A DNA stretch of 64,000 nt from Isoetes taiwanensis (GCA_021234155.1 JAJEKV010000032.1:9616099-9680098), one strand, 5' to 3'. Counted from the first letter of the stretch, positions 12,698-24,244 are shown. Numbers and translations: made by a program. The notes: generated by a model from the letters alone, not told the origin.

Positions 12698-13400
12698 CTG
12701 CCACAGTGGACAAAACATATTGGAGCCAACTTTTTAACATATGAATGAAGGATAACTGATACCGTAAATATTACAGAACTCATATTTGCCTTGAAGCAAT
12801 CATTCCAATGTCAATAGAACCTATATAAAATTAATGTGAAGGACCATTCATCTCAATATGACTAAAGGGTGAGTTTAACCTCAAACCTGCAATTTTGTCT
12901 GCAAGAGTTAAATGCCAAAATTGTAATTCATCCTACTCCATATTTGGTATCAGGTGCACATGCAAGGTACTATAAGATAGAAGGCATTTACCTATGGAGG
13001 AGTATTATGTGTAATGTAACATTTTAATAAGGGTCAGAAAAGAGCGTTAAATGGAAATTACCACTTTTTCTCCGGGCAGCATTGAGGATGCGAAAAGGGG
13101 CAGTCAGAGTTCTAAATACAAGAGTAAAGGCCAATGCTCCATGCTGTGAAGTACATGTGTAAGGAAAACCAGAACAGACGCCTCCATGGCTTGGTAGCCC
13201 TGTCCACAACCTCCGCAGCTATTGAGATCAATGCCCTATCATCTCTTCTACAAAGTTCCCACCTGAGAGGCCTCTTCAAGTACCATAAAAAAATCCCTTC
13301 CATATCATGCCACTTAGGTATCATTGAAACCATCCCCCCCTGCAATAGACCACACAATTCAAGAGGAAAACAGGAAGAAACATCAACACTGCTACAGCAT
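12698..13400 (-). other. Possible 5' exons of the coiled-coil gene
   Basis: A minus-strand ORF at 13112-13357 reads GMVSMIPKWHDMEGIFLW... LISIAAEVVDRATKPW and looks coding in composition, but I cannot join it to the exons at 12.7 kb with certainty. The interval 12700-13100 is AT-rich and intron-like. Confidence 0.3.
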
Positions 13401-13410
13401 ATGTGCCTTA

Positions 13411-14345
13411 GAAATTACAACCAGCTACAATAAAAATTTCCACATCCTAATGTCAGGCCATTACCTTGCCTTGAGAAGGAAGGCGACAAGCATCTGGAAC
13501 TAGCTGAGGCCAAGCTCGGACGCAATTCTGATCTCGCTACACAAATAGAAAAGATGGCTCCTAGAATAGGATTAGGCTTGTTGCATGGGATGCTGTTCAT
13601 ACTACGTGTTGAGATTTTAGAAAGCCAAGTGCCTTTATTAATAAGGTTCAGGCGCTAATATGTAACGTTCTGGTGACTAGAGCGTTGACATATTTAAGGA
13701 ACGATGTTATTAGTGTTTATACTTAATAAGGTGCTCGTTTAAGGAAATTACAACCAGCAGCACTAAAATTTCCACATCCTAATGTCAGGCCATTTCCTTG
13801 CTTTGAGAAGGAAGGCCATAAGATATAGGTAATGTGCCGTAAGGTGCAATTTTGCCCGGTAAGGGCACCGGGTGAGCCCGTTAGAGCGAGCCAAGGTCAG
13901 AAAGCGGTGGCTCACTGTGCCCCTTACCAGTAAAATTGCCCGCCCGGCACATTCTCTAACGTAATGCTTCCAGGAGGCTATTTAGCTTATCGGAGAGGAA
14001 GCAAGCAACCATTTCTTCGTAATCATTGCAATTTTATAGAGGCCAAGAGAGGAGGCCATTATCGAGATAACTGGGTCATGTAATGAAGGGGCTTAACCAC
14101 CGCCCGAATATTATGCATCTGGAACTAGCTCATGCCAAGCTCGAAGGCAATTCTTTGAACTTGCTACACAAGTAGAAAAATGGTTTCTAGAATAGTGCTA
14201 GGCTTGTTACATAGGCTGTTATTCATATTATGTGTTGAGATTCTAGAAAGCCAAGTGTCTTCATAGAAGCTTAGGGTGTTCATTGCAGATTACAATATGT
14301 CGCATTCTGGTAACTAGGACGTTGACATATTTAATGAACGATGGC
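13411..14345. repeat. Diverged tandem duplication, second copy split by a foldback insertion
   Basis: The segment starting GAAATTACAACCAGC at 13411 is repeated at 13744 (offset 333). The following block (CATCTGGAACTAGCT ... GCTAGGCTTGTT ... GTTGACATATTTAA) at about 13490-13710 recurs at about 14115-14345, an offset of about 624. The extra ~290 bases in the second copy include the foldback at 13829-13952. Confidence 0.8.
13829..13952. mobile_element. Foldback (MITE-like) insertion
   Basis: Inverted arms of about 45 bases. The left arm begins AATGTGCCG and contains GCAATTTT and GGTAAGGGCAC; the right arm ends CCCGGCACATT and contains CCCCTTACC and AAAATTGC. The arms meet near GGTGAGCC / GGCTCACTG. 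The sequence is absent from the paired copy of the surrounding duplication, which supports insertion after the duplication. No coding capacity. Confidence 0.65.
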
Positions 14346-15700
14346 ATGCACCCTCGTGTTTAAACTAGCCTTAATTAAAACAAACTAGTTAAAAGCACTT
14401 TTGATTACTTTGCTCAGAAACCTACTTGGTTCCAAAATAAGAAAATTAAACATGCACACCATGAGACTTTGACAAGGTGTTGTTTGTTGGCCATTTAGGC
14501 TTGACATAGTTTTAGATATTTATATATAATTGCCAACCTTGCAATGTTATTTGTTGCTATCGTACTTTTAGACATCTAGTGCATTTCGTTGTTTGGGTTT
14601 GTTTATTATTGGTAAACCCTCAGCTTGAATTTGAAAACTAGCTAGGCCAGCAAAGTAATCTTACCGGTTTGGATTCTTGAGCCATTGATTGACTTTTAAT
14701 CTACTTGCAAAAAAGTTAAGTCTATTGGAAAAACAAATCCACAATAGATTTCAAACAATAGCCATGGAAACTTTACACCGATGATCTAGAGTCGATTATT
14801 ACAAAGAATTCATTCAACAAGTTCCAAAAGTAGTACTTGACAAAATTCCACCCCATGTTTAAGAAGTCTCTTTTTTTCTAATAATTTCAATGCCGGAGGT
14901 GCCGGAAAACGCCGAGCTTAGCATGCTAATGGTACCCTACAAAATTCAAATGACGTGTGAGTTGCAACTGCTTCATTTATATGTGTTCGTAAATATGACG
15001 AACCTTAAAAGCCCTCCAGAGCTTCTCCCTGTTATTTGTGGATCGGAACTTAATTCTAGCATCACCTTCCTCCAAATGCAAGGTAACATGGGCACGTTTT
15101 AAGAATGGCATGCACTCCATGTTCTTTTGCATGCTCTAAGTCAAAGATGTTATTTGAGACTGGAGAGACACAGCATATCGAAGTGTGTTAAATATCTTTT
15201 CATCTATGCTCTTGTAGCTAGCAAGAACAATTTAACTGGAAGTTCTTGCAGAATCTAATAAGCAATTCATTATGCGATGATCAAAAATACAAAAAGCAAT
15301 TCCACTTTGCGAACTGCTAAGACTAGAGCAAAATAACACCTAAATAATGTCAACAGAGTCATCAGCATCAGAGAATGTACTATAGCATGGGCACCATCTG
15401 CAGGGCCACCATTATCTGCAAGGGCATCATTATCTGCAAGGACTTGGACATATTTACAAGAGATCAAAGTACTAATACAATCAATGGGGAGTAGATTATG
15501 CTTGCCTGTAGTGATTCAAATGTGCTTCACACATAAATGATTAACTCGTACCCACGCCTTTCAAGCTAGGCATTACTTTACCTCAGTGTATATCCATTTT
15601 TGTAGTCTCTTCTTTTGATGTGCAACTAGCACAAGTCTTCATTTTTGCAATATAAATTAAGGAATCAGGTGTATAACCATCATCTTACATATGCATAAAT
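14346..15700. other. No gene recognised
   Basis: AT-rich sequence with only short ORFs lacking motifs. I see nothing supportable. Confidence 0.4.
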
Positions 15701-15710
15701 AACTATAGCG

Positions 15711-16430
15711 CTAGTTCACCCTCGCAGTTTCTGTAAATCCAAATATCAAAGCATTCCATGCCACTAAAATGCGATGTGGCATCTTGCAAAATACATAAAA
15801 AGCATGTGTCATGCTCTTGCATTTGGCGTGCATGCAACAAACATGTTCTACAAAAGCATCCAGCTTAAGTCTGTTCTTTGCAAGTTGGGAATGGATAGCT
15901 ATAACCTTCTCAAGATGGCCTAATCTCCAAAGTCTTCCCTCTCCTTTTGCACTCTCTACCAGCAACAGAACATTTACCATTTGCTTTAATCCCTATGTCC
16001 TGCATGAGAACAAATAAGTGCAGGGCAGTCTCATCTTGGTTGCCCTCTGCATACCCAAAAATCATCACATTCCACAATGTCATGTCATGGGATGGTTAGA
16101 CATCTACCAAAGTGCTTGAGATAAAAACATTCAACTCATATTTCCTCTTTGTAAGCTAAGAATGGATACTGATAACTTTCTCCAAGCTCATTGGCTTCAC
16201 AAGCTTCTTCTGGCTAGACTTATCATCTCCTTTTACTGCATCAATAGCACATGCTTTGAGTGAGCAATATAAGTCTGTGCATTTGGAGTAAAATCTTCAT
16301 CTTGCATACTTGCAAATAATTGTAGGGCCAGCGCGTCCTCACTTCTTTTCAATATATCCAAATACCAATGCACTCCATGACACCACATCGATCTAACCCT
16401 ATGCTCGACATCATGGCTAAAGTGCATAAC
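15711..16430 (-). pseudogene. PLS-class PPR pseudogene
   Basis: Three minus-strand pieces in different frames carry recognisable PPR helices. From 5' to 3': DALALQLFASMQDEDFTPNA (about 16260-16340), a WNVMIFGYAEGNQDETALHL helix near 16000-16080, and HSQLAKNRLKLDAFVEHVC with YVFCKMPHRILVAWNALI (about 15720-15900). Spacing fits ~35-residue repeats of a plant organelle RNA-binding PPR protein. Many stops and frame changes, far more than in the 6-8 kb gene, mark it as old and dead. No start, no C-terminal E or DYW domain. Confidence 0.7.
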
Positions 16431-16480
16431 CTAGATATGTACATAACTACCATAAGGTATAGTTTCCATGAGAAAACAAG

Positions 16481-17430
16481 CAATTTGGAGTTTTAAAAAT
16501 ATGCATCATGCCAAAACTCGAAATATAGAAATTAGAAAACCAAACCATATATAGAACTAGGAAAAAAATGACCAACATCATTGTTTGAGGAAACATATGA
16601 AAAAGGTTAGTTCCAAAGAACAAACACTCTAGCAAAAAAAAACAAAGTAACCTAAGAAAATAACACGAACATGAACCACATGATGTGAGAATCTAAACTG
16701 AATAAGGGGAAGGGGGAAAGCGTCCGTCAAACCCAAACCAGTAAACCAACAAGGCGAGTCAAGAACTATACAAGCCCAAACTGACAAACCAAAGAGCAAA
16801 CCTTGAACTATACAAGCAAAAAGAAAAGAAAACATATCAATCTAGACCTAGAGAAAACCACCACAAACAACAGACTAACATCCATAAAAATAGATATAAT
16901 CAAGCAGATTAGCTAGAGGGCCAAAGCCAAACATAGTCCTAGGGTAAAAATAATCGGCAATTTGGAGTTTTAAAAATATGCATCATGCCAAAACTCAAAA
17001 TATAGAAATTAGAAAACCAAACCATATATAGAACTAGGAAAAAAATGACCAACATCATCGTTTCGAAACATATGAAAAAGGTTAGTTCCAGCAACAAACA
17101 CTCTAGTGAAAAAACAAAGTAACCTAAGAAAATAACACGAACATGAACCACATGATGTGAGAATCTAAACTGAATAAGGGAAAGGGGGAAAGCGTCTGTC
17201 AAACCCAAACCAGTAAACCAACAAGGCGAGTCAAGAACTATACAAGCCCAAACTGACAAACCAAAGAGCAAACCTTGAACTATACAAGCAAAAAGAAAAG
17301 GAAACATATCAATCTAGACCTAGAGAAAACCACCACAAACAACAGACTAACATCCATAAAAACAGATATAATCAAGCAGATAAGCTAGAGGGCCAAAGCC
17401 AAACATAGTCCTAGGGTAAAAATAATCGAC
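16481..17430. repeat. 477-bp tandem duplication, two near-identical copies
   Basis: Copy 1 (16481-16957) and copy 2 (16958-17430) both start CAATTTGGAGTTTTAAAAAT and end near CCTAGGGTAAAAATAATCG. They differ by few substitutions and one-base indels in A runs. The ORFs on the minus strand are the same shadow read twice; no coding function is evident. Confidence 0.95.
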
Positions 17431-17974
17431 AAAGTCCAGAGGCATGGCAAAGTGGAAAAAAGCGAAGGACATATCGATGACTATAGTAAAAGAAATCAGG
17501 AAAATCACATAAAAATAGGCAACAAATATAAATACATATCCATGAAAATGGGAAATAATTCATAATACTCAGTTTTAATACTTTCCAAAACTGATACAGA
17601 ACATCAAAACCAACAATCCCCATCATACAAAACCAAAAGATAAGTGGAGGAAAAAGGAATTCGGATCACGAAGGAAGCTACACCCATCTGAAAATCAAGT
17701 CATGGTCAAGCTACATCGAATCGTGACTCCATGAAATCCGCAAGAAAAAAAATGAGAGCAAAACAACGATACTAAATATAATAATATGTTAATCCACAAA
17801 AACCATAGCAAAGAGCAAAATAACGTCGGTGGTTAACCAACAGACAACTATACATGCAACCACACAATCAACTAACCAAGCATCTACAATCCAAAAAACT
17901 ACAAGCTTATGAGAACCTGAGGGAAAAAGACAAAGGAAACAAAAAATAAAAAACCAAGAAAAAAGGCGATTAGA

Positions 17975-18500
17975 AATTACTTCCCTACTAGCATATGCTT
18001 GCCAAGATGCTTTTGATAATATCTTTCGTCTAGAGTATCGAATTCGAAAGCAATTCTTAGCGGTTAAAATCTTATCTAGAGAGCTTTCCGGGAATGTAAG
18101 ATTTGAGCCTATTGGATAACAAAAAAGTTGTGGAAAATGCAGATTCACAATTTTGGCTAAAAAGAGCTCGGCAAAATGCTTTTTCCCATATCTTCCTCCA
18201 AGAATATCAGATTCATGTATTTTTGGAGAGAGAGAACGTTATCCAATGAGATTTTCAAGCATATAGAAATTGAACATTTTGGACAGTAGAAAGGCTGTGA
18301 AAAACATAGATTAATGATTTCGGCCAGAAAAAGCTTGGCAGAATGCTTTTTTCACATATCCCCCTCCCAGAATATCAAAATTGAGGCGATTTTTAGATGG
18401 ATGGAAAGCTTGTCGAATGAGATTTCCAATGATATAAGATTCGACTATGGTTTAGAGGAAAGGCCTGTGAAAAACTTCGATCGAAAATTTTAGCCAGATT
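17975..18500. repeat. Three diverged ~170-bp tandem repeats
   Basis: Three successive units each contain a CTTGGCAGAATGCTTTTT-like start, a CATATC..CCTCC..AGAATATC block, GGAAAGCTT..C..ATGAGATTTCC, and end AAAAC(A/T)T.GATT..AATTTT.GC. The units begin near 17998, 18168 and 18332. The same kind of sequence (GGAAAGCTCTCTCCGAGAAC) reappears at about 22740, so this is a dispersed repeat module, perhaps part of an LTR retroelement. Confidence 0.6.
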
Positions 18501-18711
18501 CAGGGGCAAAAGGGCCTGGAGAAAAGCTTGAACAGATTTAATGCTGAAAAACAAGAATAGGGCAACAAAACAGAGAGAGTGTAACTAGAAAAACTAAGAA
18601 CAAACTAAGAATTAGCTCAGAGAGAACACCGATGAGAACTGAGAGAGAGAACATAGTATATACAGGAGAGAAAGGCGCCAAATGAGGCCTGAGCCAAAGA
18701 AGGCGTCCCTT

Positions 18712-18757
18712 CCCCAAGAATGATGGTTCTATTACTGAAAACCATTGCATTCTTGGG
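18712..18757. repeat. Hairpin shared with the 2.5-kb region
   Basis: CCCAAGAATG-ATGGTT on the left pairs with AACCATTGCATTCTTGGG on the right around a short loop, giving a strong stem. The same left and right words occur at 2558-2606. A TATA-like run (AGTATATACAG) lies about 60 bases upstream, as in the other copy. Probably the end of a repeat element or LTR. Confidence 0.6.
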
Positions 18758-18799
18758 AAAGGTCCTATGCACAAACTATCAATGTCTGATTGGATGTTG

Positions 18800-19540
18800 T
18801 TATGTGCGAGGCCCTTTCCTGAGGAATGTCAATGTTTGAGATGGCAAAGCAATTGAAGATGAATGCCATACTCTTCATATTAGCCTAGCATTGTGATTAT
18901 TCGCGCACGATATGTTGGTCTTATTACACCTAATCAGCTGCTACATTTGCTCTTGTAGGCGCCTACAATAATCGCATTGTCATTTTATATCTAGAGATTC
19001 TCGACAGGCAAGGTGAAATAAATCCTACACCACCAAATTGATATGTACAAATGTATAGATGTATAGTTTTTCAACGAGTCTATTGCTCCTAAGTCCTTTT
19101 CCTTCAAAAGCCCTTCAGTGGAGAGAGGGAGGAGGGGGAGGGGGCTGGGTTAGTCCTAGATAGTAATGGTCTTGTTGTGTTCTCTTTCTTGTATTGGGCC
19201 CCGTAGACCTCATGGTCTCTGTGGATGATAAAAGGTAATTCAATTCGACTCTTTAAAATGCCATGTCACTTCCTTTTTATTGTTATGTATAGATTGTCGT
19301 GTTTCTTATTAATGTTACGATTATTAATAACGCAATAAGCCCACCTTGCACATGTGGTTAACTCCTCCATTTGGAGGGTTTGTGTTTTCTTTCTTTTGAT
19401 GTTTTAAAACACTTCAGTGGACTTTATCTTTTGTCCATCTCTGAACTAATGCTATTCCAGTCGATTAAACATATGCGAAAGATCCTTGGACGAGGACTTA
19501 TTACTATAATTTTCTCTGAAATACAAAATGATGGGGTTTT
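18800..19540. other. Gene-less; contains a LINE-type 3' remnant
   Basis: Around 19170-19240 the words GGGCCCCGTAGACCTCATGG and GTCTCTGTGGATGATAAA precede AATTCAATTCGACTC. Similar strings occur near 27640-27700 and 61430-61490, consistent with 3' ends of one LINE family that terminate in short tandem motifs. No ORF is supported. Confidence 0.4.
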
Positions 19541-19559
19541 CTAATCCTAGTGGTAAGTC

Positions 19560-19888
19560 TTTTCCAGGTGACATCAACCAACGACCTATTCTTTTTAGAG
19601 CATTCGGGGCTCCAGGACCTTATAACTAGAGTAATCCATTATACATCAAACAAAAAATGGCCAGTTTACCAAGGAGGCATGGCTATCATCTGGATCATTG
19701 GCATGCCGGTCCTTGGAGTGGTTATGTGTAGTCATTATCTTCCTCCTCTTTTGTTTGTAGGGTTATGTTCTTGTTTTTATTTGTTTTCTTTTTACTTCAT
19801 ACACTATAGCGGCTTCCAAGTCTTGTTGTGGGCGTTGCCCATGTTTCTATTGCCCCATGGTTCCTTGTAGTCTCTATGGATGTTAATG
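19560..19888 (+). mobile_element. LINE-like 3' end fragment
   Basis: Codes KKWPVYQGGMAII and then a 3' untranslated region with TCCTTGGAGTGGTTATGTGTAG and GGGCGTTGCCCATG. The better-preserved relative at 62272-62870 has KKWAVYRGGAAII, CCTTGGATTGGCTATGTCTAG and GGGCTGTTGCCCTTG in the same order, so the two are one family. This copy ends at GTCTCTATGGATGTTAATG, where the microsatellite tail begins. Frame is broken. Confidence 0.65.
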
Positions 19889-20085
19889 CGTGCGTGCGTG
19901 CATGCGTACGTGCATGCGTACGTGCGTGCTCGCGTGCGTCGCTGCTCGCGTGCGTGCGTGCGTGCGTGCGTGCGATGGTCCGATCCGTCGGGTCCGTCCT
20001 CGTCCGTCCCGTCCGTCCGTCCGTCCGCGATCCCGTCCGTCCGTCCGTCCGTCCGTCCGTCCGTCCGTCCGTCCGTCCGTCCGCA
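19889..20085 (+). repeat. (TGCG)n then (TCCG)n microsatellite, tail of the LINE-like fragment
   Basis: A ~90-base TGCG-type tract (with TGCA and TACG variants, alternating purine-pyrimidine) passes into a ~100-base TCCG/GTCC tract. The overlapping plus-strand ORFs (Arg/Ala/Cys/Val strings) are products of the repeat. It follows directly on the 3' end of the element, like the (TCTTA)n tail of the second copy. Confidence 0.85.
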
Positions 20086-20089
20086 GGTG

Positions 20090-22126
20090 TGCAGCTATCT
20101 GTCTTCTCTCATTGCAGCAAAAGTCTATTGGAGGAATGGAAAAGCTTTGATGTGTATATGTTCTGACATAAAAAGCGTTGTCTATCTATCTGAATCAAAT
20201 GTTGCCACTTATTTTTTATTAGTCTGGAATGACGTAAAATTTGTTGCTTCTTCTCATTAAGCAATTTCTATGTTTTACATTATTATAGCAACTAGGCACA
20301 TGGAACATTGACTTAGCCAAATGTATGTTAAGCTTCAATACCTAAGTGAGCAATATATGAAGACGATCAAGCAATCATTCGTAATTATCAACCTATTGAT
20401 CTATGTTTTCATTACTAGACTGGTATTCCAACATCAGTAACAGTCGTCGTTGAGTTACTCTATTTGGTTTCATGGCCATCTTATTTTATTTTCTTTATTA
20501 TGGATATTACATTTGCTTTGTATTGTTCCACAACCGTTAAGTCACGTCGCGTGTTGAAATTTCTATCTATTTTATCTTTATCTGGTGGATAGAACCCTGG
20601 CCCTCGAGTGTTATAGCTCTTATAAAACACAATACTCAAGGACTAGAGTGTTATCGTCCTTAACATCCCGGCCCGTGTGACGAACCCTCTGAGTTGACCC
20701 TCTTGGCAATTCGGGATCTTGTCAAAGTTGCTTAATTCTAGGTTGATAATGGTGGTGAAAAATTGAATCTTCCTTTGCGGTTGAAACTTAAACCATTGTT
20801 ATAAATCCATCATCACTGAGATACAATATAAATTCAAAGGATGTATTATCCACAAAACTCTTAATATATATGCTTAAAATAACTGTTAAGCAAGCTAAAC
20901 GAAAGCTTATTAACTCCATAACTCAACCACGATTCTCGGGTACATCGTTGCCATCAATCGACCAGCGCCTTTGCAGATTAATTGCACATGCACTCACTAG
21001 GGTTAGTTCTCATGACGTGTGGAGATCCCGGCCGCCTCCTCGCATGCATGGAAACATTCTCGAAACTTGGATAACAAGGACAAGCAAAACAAAAGATCTT
21101 ATGTAAGCACAGTACTAAATAATGAAAACATGATCAAATGAAATACAATACATGAGCATTAGAAGTAAAGAACATAGCAAAAATACCAAACCATCATGAT
21201 ACATAGCTCCGAGACAATGAGAAGCTCAGCCAACCTACATGCAAGCCCTGTTAGCAGAGAAATGCCCAGCCAACTTACATTCCAAGCCCTATAGTAGGAG
21301 TGGTGGGGTGAACCTCGTATGCGCATACCCTTCCACAATCCATATCTGGTGCTGGAGAATCTCTTACTATGGATTTCAAGAGTTGGCATAGCATCGTCCT
21401 TGCCAAGAGAACTACGTTCGGTGTTACAGAGCATAAGAACATATCAAAGAAACACAGATAAACATGAGCATGCCAGAGAAACCCAGGCCATTGAACTTGG
21501 ATGCCCGACCCTGGAGGATCCAAGAACATATACAAGGATAATAGTGAAACAATGCAAAGATCGTGACATGTGATGTTCATTACATATGTGCTACATGTGT
21601 CTATTGTCCCTTGCCGAGGTTGCCCATACAACCTAACCATGTTGAAGTAACTAACTTAATGATGAAGGCCATGATGAAGATCTAAACATGTCGAGGAAGT
21701 ATCAAACTTGGCTGTCATAGTGATGTAAATCCAATACATATGTACTTCACTGAACCATAGAGATACTAACATTTCCCAATCTACAAAACTTAGCTTAGAA
21801 TCATTTTTCCCATGAGGAATACAACATCCCATATTGTTTATCCATTGCCATGATACTTACTTTTTCTTGCTCACAAGGCCATAATATAACTTATTCTATT
21901 ATGTCAACACTACTCCACGCCATAGCCATACTCAGAAGCCCTTAAGCTTCATATGGCTCTCTTGGAAAAACTACTCAATCTCATCTCACACCTTACCTTC
22001 AATAGTTCCACCTCAATAGTTATAATTAAATCATTAACCATGGTTTCAGTATATTTCCTTAAAAGTCCCACTTTTTTTAGCAAAGAGATTTAATTATACA
22101 GCTAAGCACTTTCAACTTAGAAATCA
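20090..22126. other. No gene recognised
   Basis: AT-rich sequence without supported coding features. Around 20592-20690 words such as CCCTGGCCCTCGAGTGTTAT and AGAGTGTTATCG resemble the foldback family at 47.27 kb and the window end. Otherwise unassigned; it forms the left flank of the CACTA element. Confidence 0.4.
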
Positions 22127-22149
22127 ATACACTACAAGAGAAGAATGGT

Positions 22150-22435
22150 TAAATGTCAGAATAATAGTCAGAGAGCCTTCATAAAATAGACAACTGCCCA
22201 TGCCCTTATTTCTGACGAATGTACGGACGAGTTTTATCTGACGAATTAATGTCAGAATAATCGTCAGATAATTAGTCAAACATAGTCAGATGAATAGTCA
22301 GAAAAATAGTCATCTAGATAGTCAGATAACAGTCATCTAGATAGTCAGACAACCATCATTGTATTATAGTTCCTCAGTTAGTCAAGCCAATAGTCAGAAT
22401 ACTGGTCAAACAATTAGTCAATATGTAGCAAAATA
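22150..22435 (+). promoter_or_regulatory. Left subterminal repeat region of the CACTA element
   Basis: AGTCA or GTCAGA words recur about every 10-20 bases (for example ATAGTCAGATGAATAGTCAG, then ATAGTCATCTAGATAGTCAG). This is the expected place for transposase-binding sites. The spacing is irregular and the words overlap no ORF. Confidence 0.75.
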
Positions 22436-23193
22436 ACAGGGGACCTTTTTGTGTTTTTGTACGCTTTTCAGTAAGGTTTTCCTATGATTTCGTGATGTAT
22501 TCAAATGGATGTACCAATGCGTGCGTCTAGAGTGCACCATTTCTGAGTCATTGATTTTAGCCTTTTTTTTTTCAATGGTCAACAACCAATGGCTCACAAC
22601 AAAAGCCCTTTTTTTTGTGTGTGTGATGCATAATGGGCACATGAAGGGCTTGAAGGGCGCATGTAGTACAGTTTCCCCGCCGGCAACACATTTCTTATCA
22701 TAACTTTTGATCCAGAGCTCTGTTTGACATGATTTTTATTGCGTTGGAAAGCTCTCTCCGAGAACTTTCTGATAGTGTATGATATGGGTATGTTTGGTTA
22801 AGCTATCTATGCTAAAACAGCGATTTTTTGGCCGGGTTTGGTAGGCTTTCACATCCTACCAGCTGATTAATACAGGATTGTGCTATTGGATATTATTTTA
22901 CGGCTCATTCCGAATGAAGCTTGCAAAAAATTACCATGCATTTTTAGATTTTGAGGTAGTTATTAAGCAAATTCCAAGGCTTCTAGATCCCTGTGCTAAC
23001 AAGCAGAAAAGTTTCCCACTTTGGTTTCTCACCACAAGAATCCATGGAGGCCAAAGGCTGCTGTTAAATTCCAGTTGAAAAATGTTTGCGTATGGGTGTT
23101 GCAAACTTTATGACTTTCAAAATAATGGGATCAATCTACTCTATCTTTATGGTAACTTTTACTTATGTCGCCGATTCGGCGTAGCGAATCGGC

Positions 23194-24244
23194 ATTCTTA
23201 CTCAAAGACGCGAGCATGCATGCATTGCATCGTTGCATGCATGCATCGCATGCGTTTTGGGCCGCTCGTCGGGTTAGGCGTTTGCTACTTATTGCGAGTT
23301 CTTCATCGACGTTTCATCGGGCTTCCTCTTCTCTCAGCATTACCTTATTCTCTTTGATTTGTTTCGAGGCGGGGAGGGGCTTCTTCCCGCCTGGTTTGGC
23401 TAATTTGGCGTTGCTTTCCGCTTTGTCCTTTTCGCCTTTAGCCTTCATCCCGTGACCTTTCGCCCTCGATCCTAGTTTGTTAAGGAAGTCCTTTTATTCG
23501 GGTGCTTTGTTGGTTTCATGCGGTCGCGGTGCAAGAATGTCGTCGATTCGCGTAGCTTAATCGGCATTCTTGCTCAAAAGACGAGCATGCATGCATCGAT
23601 ACATGCGTTGCATGCATGCATCGCATGCGTTTTGGGCGTTCGTCGGGGTTGCGTTTTGCTACTTATTGCAGAGTTCTTCATCGACGTTTCATCGGCGCTT
23701 CCTCTTCTCTCAGAGTACCTTATTCTCTTTGAACCCACCCTCCCCCCTTCTTTGTTTATTATATTTTGTACAAGTTACGTTTTATCATATTTTTCCACCC
23801 GGTGGGTGATGCTTTTTCCACCCTTTGGGTGATGCTATTCTTTGGTATGTTTTCGTTTGTTGTTGGTGATGTGCAGGTGCAGTTGGTTGGCGAGCCATCC
23901 GTTTTGACTTCTCCATGCGGGTTTTGGGAGCGATTCTATGCCTTACGTTTGTCTAAGCCCCTTGCCGAAGGCTTATCACTAGGGTTTTTCCTCGAAAACC
24001 CGAAAGGGCAGGGTTTTTTAATCCCGGTGATAAGCTTTCGGCAGGTACATCAGCCACTCATCTATTAGCATTGTATTTGTTTTTGGGGTCCAAATGTTAT
24101 AATTGGATTTTCCCTTTATTTTCGTGGGTAGTTCGTGATGTGTGCGGCTATCCTTATCCACCATTGTAGAAATCTTTGAGATGAATGAGAAGCCTATCTA
24201 TCCGGGCGCTTTGTTGGTTTCATGCGAGTCGCAGTGCAAGAATG
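23194..24244. mobile_element. Hairpin-carrying ~1-kb element, copy A
   Basis: Starts CATTCTTACTCAAAGACGCG with GAGCATGC and ends GCATGCGAGTCGCAGTGCAA GAATG, giving short inverted ends. The first ~371 bases (GCATGCATGC-rich head, CATCGACGTTTCATCGG, TTATTCTCTTTGA, ending TTTGTTGGTTTCATGCGG) are repeated in tandem at 23194 and 23565. The boundary between the two modules is itself a hairpin (GCAAGAATG 23531 / CATTCTTGC 23565). The body contains the large hairpin at 23963-24043. No ORF of known type. Copy B at 24978 has the same order. Confidence 0.65.
23963..24043. repeat. Conserved 81-base hairpin in element A
   Basis: TGCCGAAGGCTTATCAC pairs with GTGATAAGCTTTCGGCA. The loop holds a smaller stem (GGGTTTTTCCTCGAAAACCC) and a GGGTTTTTTAATCCC stem, so a branched fold is possible. 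The sequence is almost identical at 25734-25814. Confidence 0.8.

Noticed and set aside
16629-17307. Two near-identical hydrophobic minus-strand ORFs as paired genes
   Set aside because: They are the same non-coding sequence read in both copies of the 477-bp duplication; no start context or homology.
19828-20260. Overlapping Arg/Ala/Cys/Ser-rich ORFs of 86-126 codons
   Set aside because: Translation of the TGCG/TCCG microsatellite in all frames.
22158-22435. CRISPR-like array
   Set aside because: The AGTCA words are short, irregularly spaced and without constant spacers, in a plant genome; they are transposon subterminal repeats.
23518-24068. ORFs over elements A and B (ending ...FRQVHQP.IY in both)
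   Set aside because: Conservation is explained by DNA-level identity of the hairpin; the frames upstream are not maintained between copies.
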